From an uncultured Clostridia bacterium (GTDB taxonomy: Bacteria > Bacillota > Clostridia > Christensenellales > Borkfalkiaceae): a stretch of DNA of 58,171 nt. Shown here piece after piece: positions 9,701-19,444 of this stretch. A model generated the notes under the pieces. It made no database searches, was not told the origin of the DNA, and saw only the letters and a program-made list of their open reading frames with translations. The stretch is from positions 1 to 58,171 of the forward strand of contig CANRIK010000012.1 of NCBI GenBank assembly GCA_947630705.1, written 5' to 3'. Position 1 is the first letter of the stretch; every line of letters begins with the position of its first letter. A program made the translations under genes and the position numbers.

Positions 9701-12700
9701 ACAATATCTTCACTTCGCCCACAGCCACAGATAACTACATGACGTCTACGGGAATAAGGTCGCTGTACGCCGGACTTCTTCGCAACGCAGAGGTCGTTAC
9801 CTATGATATTTACGACGAGTACACTGGCGAGCATATCTATTCCGGCAAAGACTTCACCGTAAGCAAGGCCATTGCAGGCGGCGGAAGCGCGGTTCCGGCG
9901 CTCGTCGATTTGAAACTCACCCCCGACGGACTCGGCCTCGTAAACAACGGCAAATACCGCATGGAGTTCAATTTTTTCAGAACGGAGGCGGATTTGCAGA
10001 AGAACAGTGTGCCCTATGCAAACAACTTCACGTCAACTTTCTACGTTGACTATGACGCGCCCGTTCTCGAAGGCTCGCGCATAAGGTATTACGACTATGA
10101 AGAGAACAACAAGGCCAAGCAGAGAGTCTATCTCGACGTGGATATATACGATAACCACTATCCGCAGGCAATACTTCTCTGCTATACCGATGAGGAGCTC
10201 GTGGACGTAGAGGAGATTTCTGAAATCAACCTTGCGACCGAGTACGTAACTCCCATATACGACGCAAATTGGAACGGCGTTACCACCGTGTCCATAGAGA
10301 TTACCGATATATACGAAAAATACAGCGACAGACTCTTCGTTCAGATAGACGACTACGCTCTCAATCACAACGTATATACCATCAATTTCAACAACTCCAA
10401 AGTGAACTCTGCGGAGGGCGGCTTCGATTTCGTCACCAACGACAGAGTTACGCGCAAACAGCTGACGGCTTCTTCCGGTTATGAATATAACCTCACCATA
10501 GATACCAACGAAATGTATCGCGTTGAGCTTCAAAGCGGCAACACCAACGTTTCCAATTATCTCTGGACCACTCCCAATTCGAACATAGTGGCTTTAAAGA
10601 ACAATGAGATTTTCGGACTCAAAGCCGGAACCGCGAGAATTTCAGTATCGGGCGGCGGCACCACAAAGACGCTGAACGTCACAGTCACAGACAATAAGCG
10701 CGAACTCCCGAGGCCGAGCCTTTCGTTCGACGTGATTCAAAACTCCGCTCTCGGCATAGAAAAGCCTCGCGGAAGCGTAAAGGTAAACGCCGGACAGACG
10801 TTCAAATTGTCCCTTGTGGCAGACCCGTGGTACTATCCGTTCGACAAATTGCTCGCAAGCAATGATTTGCAGGTTGAATGGCAGTCTACCAATGAACGCA
10901 TTGCGACCGTAGCGCAAGACGGTACCGTGACTACAAATAACGAGCGCGGCACGTCCTCGATTGTCGCAAGAGTGACCTTGCCTAACGGTTCAAAGGTGGA
11001 TACGGTTGTTACCTTGTCTGTTCAGGAGCCTTTCACCATAACAAATATGACCCTTTCCAAATATCACGGTTCGGAGCAGGTCGTAAGAATTCCCGATGAT
11101 AAAAACGTAATGTATATAGGCGAGGAGGCGTTTGAGGATAACGATAAAATGGAGAAGGTCATTATCCCCAAAACGGTAACCGAAATTTCCGCTCGCGCCT
11201 TCCTCAACTGCACGGCTCTCAAAGAGGTGTATTTCATAGACATCACCGACGACGATTCCACGCCCGTAAACGACCTTGCGAAGCTCAATCTGATTCGCGA
11301 AGACGCCTTTGAAGGCTGTTCCGAGCTGACTACGGTGGATTTGACCAACGTAAAGGTCATAACCGTCGGCGCAAGAGCCTTTGCCGGCTGTGAAAAACTC
11401 GAAAAGATTCGTCATATGGAAAAAATAGGCATAGCCGACGAAAATGCGTTCAAGGGCTGCACTTCTTTACTTGAAGCGGATATAACGGGACTTCACACCG
11501 CGGCAAGCAATATATTCGAGGGTTGCACGGCTCTTAATTCCGTAAAGACCGATCAATATACTATGATAAGCGAGGGAATGTTCTATGGCTGTACGGGACT
11601 TGAAAACGTAACCATAAGCAATCCCAGAGTATGCGGCGGCGCACGCAACATGTTGGGTATCGGCGGCGGAGCATTCCAAAATTGCACTTCGCTTGAAAGC
11701 GTAACCTTCGGAGGCGAAAACGCGAAGAGCGGCACGGTATTCAGAATCGACCCTTATGCCTTTGCCGGATGTTCCGACCTCTCGCAGGTTAATTTCGGCG
11801 AATATTCCGTCTCCTATATAGGCGACTACGCCTTTGCCGGAACAAATTTAACTCAATTCACCGTGCCGAACGGTAATCCCGTTTTCGGCGAGACGGTTTT
11901 CGACGGAGTTTCCGTCACCATAACTTGGGGCAGCGGTTATACGTCCGATTCCGCCGGCGTATACCTCGGCAAGACTCTTGTCCTTGCTCCGGCTACCATA
12001 TCTTCCGGCTTTACGATAAAAAGCGATACGGAGGAAATCGCTCCCTATGCCTTTGCAAGCAGTACGTTTGACGGAGTAGACACGATTACCGTTCCGGCTT
12101 CCGTAAAGAAGATAGGAGAGGGCGCTTTTGCTGGCACGGGCATAACGAGTATAGTAATAAATGCAGACATAACCGAAATACCCGAGCGCGCGTTCAGCGA
12201 GAGCGGACTTACAACTATTACGATACCTACGGGCGTTACTTCGATAGGCGCGTCTGCGTTCCGCAACTGCCGTGATCTCGTAACGATAGACTTCGGCAGT
12301 TCGTCGCTCAACCGCATAGGAGATTACGCCTTTGCCGGCACAGCTGTCGCAAATGTAACCGTTCCCGACAGCGTAACAGAAATGGGCAGTTATGTGTTCA
12401 TGGACTGTGAAAGCCTCACCGAAGCACATCTGCCTTCGCTGACCTCACTCGGCGATTACACCTTTGCCGGATGTTATCAGCTCGAAACCGCCTCGTTCGG
12501 CGATTCGGCTGCCGCCTCGGGCAACTACACGTTCTTCCCGGGCTCCGAATTGCAGATTCAGAGCGGCAACTTGGTCGAAGTCGGCAAAGACAGCGCTCTC
12601 ACCACGGTCGATTTGGGCGGTCTTACGACTCTCGGCGACGGAGTGTTCCTGTTCTGCAACAGCCTTGCAAATATCGATCTTAAAAACGTCACCGAAGTCG

Positions 12701-14253
12701 GCAACGACACATTCCTGAATTGTACGGTTCTTGCGCAGGTGGATAAGATAGAACAGCTTACAAAGATAGGCGACAGAGCTTTTGCTCGCACGGGTCTTAC
12801 TTCGCTCACGCTCACCGCGGCGGAGGAAATAGGCGACCAAGCGTTCTATAATGTATCGGCGACAAGCCTCTCGATGCCTGCCGTCAAGAGCATAGGCAGT
12901 GAGGCCTTTGCCGGAATAAGTATAACTTCGCTTAACATTCCTTCCACGCTCGAAAAATACGGGGACGGCGCGTTTGTAAGCGCAACTTCGCTCAACACCG
13001 TCACGGTAGACGGAAGCAATCCTCTGTTCTTTGCCGAAAATGACGTACTGTATAGGAAGATTACAGACCCGAAGAACAACGAAATTTCTTACGAGCTGTG
13101 TCTCTATCCGGCAAATCTTGTCTCACAGCCGAGCGAGAATTATTCCGCGCACTATCGCGTAAAGGAAGGCACGGTGTCAATACAGGGCAAGGCCTTTTCC
13201 GGAATAGTCGCGAACAGACTCTCCACGGTAACTCTTCCTTACAGCGTAAAGACGATAGGTATTTCGGCATTCTACGGATCTCCCATATCGAGATTCAATT
13301 TCGAAAGCATTTCGGCTCCCGTCCTCATTTCGGAGTATTGGAATCTCCGCGATAAAGTCTCGCAGGTTCCCGAAGCGTTCCGCTCGCTGTACTACACCAA
13401 TTTCCAAATAGAATTTGCAAGCCATGTCCTCGGCGGACAGATTTCCACCGTAACTCTTGCATATCCCACAAACGGAGTTGGCTACGACAACTATGTTTAC
13501 AGAAATTACTTCGGACCCAAGGTGCTTCTCGGCGAACTCATGGACGACAATACGCGTCTTTTCAATAAACTCGTAGACGGTTTCGACGTAGACGTAGTCA
13601 AAGGCTACATGAACCTTGAAGTGACCGACGCCAACAAGCTGACGGTAAATACGTTCTCCGAATCCGTTAAAAGCGCTCACAGAATACTCAACAACACGAC
13701 GAGCCAAACCCAGCTCGAAATGATTACCGAAGCGAGAATCAATAAGCTCTACTCGGTTGAAGAGGCGCTCAAACCCGTCAAGAGCAAGTTCGGCATATCC
13801 GTAAGCATATCCGGCGTGGTTCCGGCGGAAAACAGCGCTCACAAATCGCAATATAAGAGCGGCGAAACTTTCGATAAGTCGGGACTGATTGTCGTGGTAA
13901 CATACGACGACTATTCCACCGAAACAATATCCGATTCTTCGGATATAATCATCGACGCAAACTATCGCGGAGCTCTTCACACCTACGATACTTTCGTGGC
14001 GGCGACATATAAGGGAGTTTATTTCAGAATTCCCATTACCGTAACGGCGGAGGCCTCCGAAGGCCCCGACGGTTCCGGAGATCAGCAGCCCGAAGAGCCT
14101 ACGGATCCCGAAGAAGAACAGGGCGGAGGCTGCGGAGGCTGCGGCAGTATGTATATAGGTCCTACGATAGGAGGAACGGGGCTTCTGCTCCTTACTCTTG
14201 CCGGAGCCATATTACTTGTAACCAGGTTGCGCCGTGAGTCGAACAAAAAATAA
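6787..14253 (+). CDS. Cell-surface subtilisin-like (S8) protease with PA, Ig-like and BspA-type LRR domains
   Basis: A 2,488-aa secreted protease. In order: signal peptide (1-32), inhibitor I9-like propeptide (about 85-180), and an S8 catalytic domain with Asp224 (AILDTG), His297 (HGTHVAG), oxyanion Asn421 and Ser670 (SGTSMATP). A PA domain is inserted at about 470-620. Then come a C5a-peptidase-like Fn3 region (about 770-930), two Big_2-like Ig domains (about 1230-1415), a long LRR_5/BspA array (about 1430-2180) and another Ig-like domain. The C terminus has a Cys-Gly-rich motif (GCGGCGS), a hydrophobic helix and a basic tail. The catalytic set is complete, so it should be active outside the cell. 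It starts 28 bases after the upstream gene, with GAGG before the ATG. Its products would feed the peptide importer encoded downstream. Confidence 0.93.
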   Translation: MKSNTKRITIAALSMTMAVAVASSQIISYAYAPTLAYNSSFRTEEVSATKVTDSVNTSSVVRDNLSADVVDYGEAEEIRNISGGNSTETVIVSLDVPSVLERKSEDVDVAEYLETQEGKLALQSIRDSQNGFLSSLAASGVNYKEVGRYSTVANAVAIEVNLSQFGKIRSLSGVTMAGVSKTYSALADQSAQVNPSNVYGTGIYDSSEYLDQYDGTGVTVAILDTGLDYTHEAFAKVPDEATLGFDRDHVEGKIDELSASVTTPNLTIDDVYLSDKIPFAYDYADKDTDVYPSYEQHGTHVAGIIAGQADTYVDKDGHVVGGKDDGKDDFCGVAPNAQLVICKVFTDDLDSEDLGGATSEDIMAALNDCVTLGVDIINMSLGTTSGFSSRDIEGDEEDRLLKEVYTSIKEEGISLISAAGNEYSSGSGSEFGTNLASNPDSGTVGSPSTFVGAMSVASINGQKANYMLGNPDEDSAYGDVPIYYTESNDSNAVPFNFADELLGSAQKQTFRYFVIPGTGSLGDYSSTVLRALKNKGDEKILVLVRRGTLDFQQKVENAHTAGADGIIIYDNVPGTIRMSLGDIEPENRIPAVSINMDAGAKLTADPNNPNRLRTEGKIEINREYTAGPFMNDYSSWGATPDLKLKPDITSHGGEITSTVAGGYEQKSGTSMATPNLAGLMALVKDYLREKNPGIGAKALTTLTNQIVMSSATLVYDEEKLPYSPRKQGAGLATLANIFSTGAYLYTEEGVNGGTEDNRPKIELYEDEQKTGVYSFAFKVKNIDTKPLSFKLVSRFMTETIASDGLAVAEAAHMLTDNPAQFTVSGADKTGDIITVESNTEATVSVTLTLSAAEKNYIDSNFVNGMYVEGFISLVSQTDGQCDLNLPFMGFYGDWEAAPMLDYNAYEIAAIDEDTSLTESEKPHESVFATQLYSTYYNGRYGVPMGSFAYTQDDSDSVKKIYPSEEHCSVSRYNIFTSPTATDNYMTSTGIRSLYAGLLRNAEVVTYDIYDEYTGEHIYSGKDFTVSKAIAGGGSAVPALVDLKLTPDGLGLVNNGKYRMEFNFFRTEADLQKNSVPYANNFTSTFYVDYDAPVLEGSRIRYYDYEENNKAKQRVYLDVDIYDNHYPQAILLCYTDEELVDVEEISEINLATEYVTPIYDANWNGVTTVSIEITDIYEKYSDRLFVQIDDYALNHNVYTINFNNSKVNSAEGGFDFVTNDRVTRKQLTASSGYEYNLTIDTNEMYRVELQSGNTNVSNYLWTTPNSNIVALKNNEIFGLKAGTARISVSGGGTTKTLNVTVTDNKRELPRPSLSFDVIQNSALGIEKPRGSVKVNAGQTFKLSLVADPWYYPFDKLLASNDLQVEWQSTNERIATVAQDGTVTTNNERGTSSIVARVTLPNGSKVDTVVTLSVQEPFTITNMTLSKYHGSEQVVRIPDDKNVMYIGEEAFEDNDKMEKVIIPKTVTEISARAFLNCTALKEVYFIDITDDDSTPVNDLAKLNLIREDAFEGCSELTTVDLTNVKVITVGARAFAGCEKLEKIRHMEKIGIADENAFKGCTSLLEADITGLHTAASNIFEGCTALNSVKTDQYTMISEGMFYGCTGLENVTISNPRVCGGARNMLGIGGGAFQNCTSLESVTFGGENAKSGTVFRIDPYAFAGCSDLSQVNFGEYSVSYIGDYAFAGTNLTQFTVPNGNPVFGETVFDGVSVTITWGSGYTSDSAGVYLGKTLVLAPATISSGFTIKSDTEEIAPYAFASSTFDGVDTITVPASVKKIGEGAFAGTGITSIVINADITEIPERAFSESGLTTITIPTGVTSIGASAFRNCRDLVTIDFGSSSLNRIGDYAFAGTAVANVTVPDSVTEMGSYVFMDCESLTEAHLPSLTSLGDYTFAGCYQLETASFGDSAAASGNYTFFPGSELQIQSGNLVEVGKDSALTTVDLGGLTTLGDGVFLFCNSLANIDLKNVTEVGNDTFLNCTVLAQVDKIEQLTKIGDRAFARTGLTSLTLTAAEEIGDQAFYNVSATSLSMPAVKSIGSEAFAGISITSLNIPSTLEKYGDGAFVSATSLNTVTVDGSNPLFFAENDVLYRKITDPKNNEISYELCLYPANLVSQPSENYSAHYRVKEGTVSIQGKAFSGIVANRLSTVTLPYSVKTIGISAFYGSPISRFNFESISAPVLISEYWNLRDKVSQVPEAFRSLYYTNFQIEFASHVLGGQISTVTLAYPTNGVGYDNYVYRNYFGPKVLLGELMDDNTRLFNKLVDGFDVDVVKGYMNLEVTDANKLTVNTFSESVKSAHRILNNTTSQTQLEMITEARINKLYSVEEALKPVKSKFGISVSISGVVPAENSAHKSQYKSGETFDKSGLIVVVTYDDYSTETISDSSDIIIDANYRGALHTYDTFVAATYKGVYFRIPITVTAEASEGPDGSGDQQPEEPTDPEEEQGGGCGGCGSMYIGPTIGGTGLLLLTLAGAILLVTRLRRESNKK

Positions 14254-14266
14254 AGGAATAATTACA

Positions 14267-15673
14267 GTGAAAGCTAAAATTAAACCCTTGATTATCTTAA
14301 TAGCAATATTTGCGGTTTCGCTGATAGCCTTTGCCGCAGGTTGCAGTATAGGCGAAAAAAACGCTCTCGATAACGCAAACGGAAGAGGTCTTGTCTGTCC
14401 CGTTACGTATTATGCCAACGGCGGCTCGTTCGTCGTCGGTACGAGCGTGGACAGCAAGTCTTACAGAACGGTCTATTACAAGCCCGACGCTCCGGTTTTC
14501 AATATCGGCGTTGACAAGGCCGACGTTCAGAATCTTACGGTTTCCCGAGACGGCTATATCTTCACGGGCTGGGAGTACTGCAAAGTGAATTCCGAAGGTC
14601 TCCCCGTTTTGAAGGACGACAACGGAGAGACTCTGGAAGTGCTTGAAAACGGCACGGCGGACATAAAGGGCTCCGACGGCCGCCAGCTCCTCGAACAGAG
14701 TAAGAGATTCACGGCGGAAGGCAACGGCGTAAAGGCGTTTGAAAACGGCAGAATAACCGCAAAGGAAGGCGAGCATATCTATCTCGCCGCAACGTGGGTG
14801 CAGGACTCCGTGCTCGATTATATCCTCGTCACGGATACTCCGATAACCGCAAGCGAAACGGGTGAAGCCGGAACGACTTATCAGACGGATGACGTAATCG
14901 CCTCCGACGGATTCGGAGCTTTCTCCGAAATTTCGCTCGACGTGCGCAACGCGCCCAAGGAATTCGAAAATCATTCCTTCATTCATCTGTATTGGGATAA
15001 AGAATGTACTCGGCCCGTCAGCCTCAATTCTACGATAAGCAAACCCACCGACGGCACAAACGCGAAAATTTATGCGAAGTATCTATCCGGCGAGTGGGAA
15101 ACGGTCAAGGATGGCAGCGGTTTCGCAAGGGTTTTGAGCGGAAGCCTCATAGAGGGCAATATTTATATCCCCTATGATATAGATTGTTCCTCCGCAGTAT
15201 TGACTTTAAAGTCAGACGGCGTATTCAACGCCCGTGTAGAGGGCAACGGCTTTAAAATAACGGGTATTTCCATCGGCAAATCCGTCGATCAACGTCTTAC
15301 GAACGGCTTAACATATTCGTTCTTCGGAAGCCTCGGCGCAAATGCGGAGATAAAGGACCTTACAATAGAAAGCGTGACGGCCAACGTCAGCGTGAGACAG
15401 AACAGCAACGTAACTGTGTACGCAATGTTCTCCGCGGTTGACGACGGCGCAAAGATAGAGAATTTCAAGGTACAGAGCTATTCGCTCTCCATAGACCTCG
15501 CCACCGGCGCCTCGATTCTCAACATTCCCGATACGGGTGCGGAGACATATACAACGGATAATTGGCTCTACGGCACAACAAACGACGGGCAATTCGTCGG
15601 CAAATACGGCAACGTTGTGCAAAATGCCACATTGAAAATAGGTGATAAACAAGTAATAGGAGGACAACAATGA
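14267..15673 (+). CDS. Lipoprotein with an InlB B-type (Listeria-Bacteroides) repeat
   Basis: A 468-aa predicted lipoprotein with a hydrophobic signal and lipobox FAAGC (Cys26). Residues about 45-105 match the Flg_new/InlB B-repeat pattern (YYANGG ... GYIFTGW). The C-terminal third has a beta-helix-like stretch (NGFKITGI ... FFGSLG ... IKDLTIE) resembling the GLUG part of the first operon gene. I chose the GTG at 14267 because AAAGGA lies nine bases upstream and the signal peptide then starts directly; an in-frame GTG at 14234 would overlap the protease gene and add eleven polar residues. Its function is unknown; it is a surface component of the protease/importer operon. Confidence 0.8.
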   Translation: MKAKIKPLIILIAIFAVSLIAFAAGCSIGEKNALDNANGRGLVCPVTYYANGGSFVVGTSVDSKSYRTVYYKPDAPVFNIGVDKADVQNLTVSRDGYIFTGWEYCKVNSEGLPVLKDDNGETLEVLENGTADIKGSDGRQLLEQSKRFTAEGNGVKAFENGRITAKEGEHIYLAATWVQDSVLDYILVTDTPITASETGEAGTTYQTDDVIASDGFGAFSEISLDVRNAPKEFENHSFIHLYWDKECTRPVSLNSTISKPTDGTNAKIYAKYLSGEWETVKDGSGFARVLSGSLIEGNIYIPYDIDCSSAVLTLKSDGVFNARVEGNGFKITGISIGKSVDQRLTNGLTYSFFGSLGANAEIKDLTIESVTANVSVRQNSNVTVYAMFSAVDDGAKIENFKVQSYSLSIDLATGASILNIPDTGAETYTTDNWLYGTTNDGQFVGKYGNVVQNATLKIGDKQVIGGQQ

Positions 15674-18411
15674 AAAAATTTCTGAAACTTCTCGTCTGCG
15701 GTCTGCTCGGAGGGGCTGTTCTGTTCTCGGCGACTGCATGCGCTCCCGAGGACCCCGAAAATCCCAACAACAACGGAACGCAGAAGTACGATCCCGAAAC
15801 GCGCGCATTGTCGCTATCGATAGGCGCCCTCGACGGCAACTTCAATCCGTTTTATTCCACTTCACTGACCGACGCGCAGGTAATAAGCATGACGCAGGCG
15901 TCGTTGATTACTTCGTCGGTTGATGAAAACGGAGCGGTTCAGCCCGTTGCCGGAGAAAATTATCCCACGATTGCCAAAGACTTCGAAATAAAATATTATA
16001 ACGCTCCCACGGGCGGTTCGGAGGTGGATTCGTCAGTGGCAGCCAACGGCGGCAGAACGGAGTACAGATTCCTCATCAAGAACGGAATGAAGTTCTCCGA
16101 CGGCGAGCCTCTCACCATAAAGGACGTTTTATTCAACTTCTACGTATATCTCGACCCCGTATACACCGGCTCGAATACCATGTATTCCGTCGATATTCAG
16201 GGTCTGAAAGCCTATCAGAGCAACGACGCGACGTTGAACGACGACGATGACAGCGCATCCGGCGCGTATGTGGCTCTTGCGCAGGAAAGATTACAGGCTC
16301 TCATAGGCTACGGTGCGAAGGACCCCGATTACAGCACGCTCGACACGCAGGGACAAAAGGACTTCGAAAGAGTTAAGGAACTCTACAAAGAGGAACTCGA
16401 AAGCGATTGGAGCGCGATGGAGACCAGCTGGGTAGAGACCTATAAGGTCAACTACACTTTCAAAGCGGCATGGCAGGCATATCTCTTTCAGGAGGGAATT
16501 GTAACCGCGCAGATAAGAAAGTACTCCGACGGTTCTCGCCGCGAAATAAGAGTGGACGACAACGGCAATGAAATATTGATTCCCGTAGATAAGGATACAG
16601 ATTCCGCCGAGTATAAAGCGGCTATGGAGAAGTACAATAACGGTAAAACGAAAACCACGCTCGATCCTTGGGTTGAGGGCGCGGACGGCGGCGACGGTTC
16701 TTCGACTCTCCGCCAGAATGAAATAGACGAGATAGCGGCGGAAACATCCGATGCGAATGTAAACGCATATATGTCTGCGCACAACTGCGACAGGGACACC
16801 GCCATTCTCCAAATCACAAAGGAATACTGCGTAGACAGAGTATACCGTGAAAATCTCAACGACGACGGCACGGGTCTTGACAACGTGCTTCAATATTGGG
16901 CGACGGGTACGAACGCTTACAACGAATTCCTTGCAGACGCGCGCGGCAAGGCTCTCGAAGACAGCGATAACCCCATGTATTATATAAAGGGTATTCAGAC
17001 AGAGAGAGTTTCCACGTTCAAGGGCAAAGCTCTCGACGCGGATTACGACGTGCTCAAAATTATAGTAAACGAAGTTGACCCCGCCGCAATTTGGCAGTTC
17101 GGCATAACCGTAGCTCCCATGCACTATTATTCGGGTAAATATGATAATGTCGATTACATTGCAAAGTTCAACGGCGACCAAAACAACGGCAAAGGCTCCG
17201 GCGACGCCAACACTTGCTTCGGCGTAAAGCGCGGCGATTTCGATTTCTTCAACGAAGTAGTCAAAGGCGTCAACGAAGGCAAGAGCGGAGTGCCCGTCGG
17301 CGCGGGTCCCTATATGGCTTCCAAGCGTACGGGCGGCGCGGCACAGAACGGCGGCGAGTTCGAAGAGAATTACATCGTCTACTATGAGCGCAACTCCTAC
17401 TTCGAAACTATGGGCAGTGAGATAAATAACGCCAAAATAAGATTCCTCCGCTATAAAGTACTTGCGGAAGACAGAATTCTTTCCTCTATACAGTCGGGAG
17501 ATATCGATTACGGCGAACCCAACGCGACCGATACAAACTACACCGCTGTAACCAATCAGTCAAATCTACAAAGCGTGGTTTACGATACGAACGGTTACGG
17601 CTATGTCGGAATAAATCCCACGTTTGTAAAGGATATCGAGATAAGAAAGATAATAATGCACGCAATGAACCAAGGACTTTCTTTGAGCTATTACGGCGAT
17701 TTGGCACAGCCTATATACAGGCCCATGTCAATGACCTCGTGGGCATATCCGAAGGATGCAACCGAAAAATATTACGAGGATTGGGATTCGAATAAAATCA
17801 AAGAAAAACTTGCCGAACTCAAATATGTCGAGGGAAATGACGGAGTATACAGCAAAAACGGCGAAAGACTCGAATACACCTTCACGATAGCCGGTGCAAA
17901 CTCCGACCACCCGGCATACAATATGTTCCAGGACGCGGCAAGCCTTCTCAACAGATCCGGCTTCAAAATCAAAGTATCAACCGATCCCAACGCTCTGCTT
18001 GCGCTCACTCGCGGCGGACTTGCGGTATGGGCGGCGGCTTGGTCGTCCGGCGTAGACCCCGATATGTATCAGGTATATCATAAAGACAGTCAGGCAACCA
18101 GCGTGCTCAACTGGGGGTACAGGACGATACTCAACGACGTCACCGGCGAATATACCGAGGAGGCGAACCTTATAAACAGTCTCAGCTTGAAAATCGACGA
18201 GGCGAGAGCCACAACGGTTCAGGTAACGCGTGCGAACCTCTATAAAGAGTGCCTCAACTATATAATGGAGCTCGCGGTGGAACTTCCCATCTATCAGCGT
18301 AAAGACCTCTGCGTATTTAATAAAACGATAATTGATTCCACGACGGTGAACGGAAATCCCACGGCAAACAACGGCGTTATGGACAGGATCTGGGAAGTAA
18401 ATTATCTTTGA
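15670..18411 (+). CDS. Oligopeptide ABC transporter substrate-binding lipoprotein (SBP family 5), extra long
   Basis: A 913-aa family 5 solute-binding protein (DppA/OppA type) with lipobox SATAC (Cys24). The fold's landmarks are present: the N-terminal block 'FNPFYSTSLTDAQV', the 'NGMKFSDGEPLTIKDV' block and the C-terminal lobe ending in 'PIYQRKDLCVFN'. Family members are normally about 500-600 residues. Here a charged, Lys/Glu/Asp-rich insert of roughly 250 residues (about 190-440) interrupts the middle of the protein. The ATG overlaps the upstream stop by four bases and has AGGAGG at a good distance, so it is translationally coupled. It should capture peptides outside the membrane and deliver them to the permeases encoded next. 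Confidence 0.93.
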   Translation: MKKFLKLLVCGLLGGAVLFSATACAPEDPENPNNNGTQKYDPETRALSLSIGALDGNFNPFYSTSLTDAQVISMTQASLITSSVDENGAVQPVAGENYPTIAKDFEIKYYNAPTGGSEVDSSVAANGGRTEYRFLIKNGMKFSDGEPLTIKDVLFNFYVYLDPVYTGSNTMYSVDIQGLKAYQSNDATLNDDDDSASGAYVALAQERLQALIGYGAKDPDYSTLDTQGQKDFERVKELYKEELESDWSAMETSWVETYKVNYTFKAAWQAYLFQEGIVTAQIRKYSDGSRREIRVDDNGNEILIPVDKDTDSAEYKAAMEKYNNGKTKTTLDPWVEGADGGDGSSTLRQNEIDEIAAETSDANVNAYMSAHNCDRDTAILQITKEYCVDRVYRENLNDDGTGLDNVLQYWATGTNAYNEFLADARGKALEDSDNPMYYIKGIQTERVSTFKGKALDADYDVLKIIVNEVDPAAIWQFGITVAPMHYYSGKYDNVDYIAKFNGDQNNGKGSGDANTCFGVKRGDFDFFNEVVKGVNEGKSGVPVGAGPYMASKRTGGAAQNGGEFEENYIVYYERNSYFETMGSEINNAKIRFLRYKVLAEDRILSSIQSGDIDYGEPNATDTNYTAVTNQSNLQSVVYDTNGYGYVGINPTFVKDIEIRKIIMHAMNQGLSLSYYGDLAQPIYRPMSMTSWAYPKDATEKYYEDWDSNKIKEKLAELKYVEGNDGVYSKNGERLEYTFTIAGANSDHPAYNMFQDAASLLNRSGFKIKVSTDPNALLALTRGGLAVWAAAWSSGVDPDMYQVYHKDSQATSVLNWGYRTILNDVTGEYTEEANLINSLSLKIDEARATTVQVTRANLYKECLNYIMELAVELPIYQRKDLCVFNKTIIDSTTVNGNPTANNGVMDRIWEVNYL

Positions 18412-18435
18412 TAAATAAAATTAACGGATGTAAAA

Positions 18436-19437
18436 ATGGTTAAATATATAGTCAAAAGACTGCTCCTTTCCATATTCATTATGGTGGGCGTCTCAATGAT
18501 AATATACTTTATAATAAGGTTGATGCCGATGGACTATATCGACAACACCTTTGCCACGCTCGCCGGCAACGGCGGTATAAGCGAGGAAAAGTATAACGCG
18601 CTCAAAGCCCTGTACGGACTTGACGACAACAGTTTCGGCGGAATACTGAAAGGCTATTTCAGCTGGCTGTGGAAGTTTTTGCAGGGCGATATGGGCACCT
18701 CGTTCGTGCACGGCGAACCGGTCAGCGATATCATACTCGACAACATGGGCATATCCTTCGGAATATCCTTCGTATCCCTCATTTTCGAGTTGATAATAGC
18801 TATACCTCTCGGTATAAAGTGCGCCGTAAATCAGTACGGCAAGCTCGATTATACAGCAACGGTCGTCTGCATGACGTTAATGGCGTTCCCTACTTTCTTC
18901 CTCGGCAATCTGTTCATAATGTGGTTTGCGGACTCTCTCGGCTGGTTTGACCCGTCTTTGGGACTGCAATCTTCCACATTGCCGTACAATGCCTCCGGTT
19001 GGGTAGTGTTCGGCGATATGCTATGGCACCTTGTACTGCCGATGATAGTTCTTGTCCTCCTGAACGTCGGCTCGTATATGCGCTATCAGCGTACGAACAC
19101 TCTCGAAGTACTCTCCGCGGACTATATCAGAACGGCTCGCGCCAAGGGACTTTCCGAGGGCAAAGTGGTGTATAAGCACGTGTTCCGCAATACTATGATA
19201 CCTCTCGTAACGGTTATGGCGTCAACCCTTCCCATGTTGTTCGGCGGCGCCATGATAACGGAGACCGTATTCCAGATACCGGGCATAGGTAAAATTACTT
19301 ACGACGCCTTAATGAAAGGCGATATACCTCTCGCAATGGGTTACAATATGTTTATTGCAATTCTTACCGTAATAGGTATATTGCTCTCGGATATTATGTA
19401 TGCGGTGGTTGACCCCAGAGTCAAACTCGGAAAGTGA
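18436..19437 (+). CDS. Peptide ABC transporter permease, OppB/DppB type
   Basis: A 333-aa inner-membrane permease of the binding-protein-dependent transport family. It begins with the typical cytosolic start followed by a first helix (KYIVKRLLLSIFIMVGV), then a large external loop and five more helices. The coupling-helix (EAA) motif is visible near 230-250 (DYIRTARAKGLSEG). It should pair with the DppC-type permease encoded immediately downstream and with the two ATPases. The ribosome site is weak (GGATG), 24 bases after the binding-protein gene. Confidence 0.93.
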   Translation: MVKYIVKRLLLSIFIMVGVSMIIYFIIRLMPMDYIDNTFATLAGNGGISEEKYNALKALYGLDDNSFGGILKGYFSWLWKFLQGDMGTSFVHGEPVSDIILDNMGISFGISFVSLIFELIIAIPLGIKCAVNQYGKLDYTATVVCMTLMAFPTFFLGNLFIMWFADSLGWFDPSLGLQSSTLPYNASGWVVFGDMLWHLVLPMIVLVLLNVGSYMRYQRTNTLEVLSADYIRTARAKGLSEGKVVYKHVFRNTMIPLVTVMASTLPMLFGGAMITETVFQIPGIGKITYDALMKGDIPLAMGYNMFIAILTVIGILLSDIMYAVVDPRVKLGK

Positions 19438-19444
19438 GGAAACT

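Noticed and set aside
7987-9834. Long minus-strand open frame (615 codons) opposite the S8 protease
   Set aside because: The plus strand encodes conserved protease domains; the antisense frame has no family features and results from codon bias.
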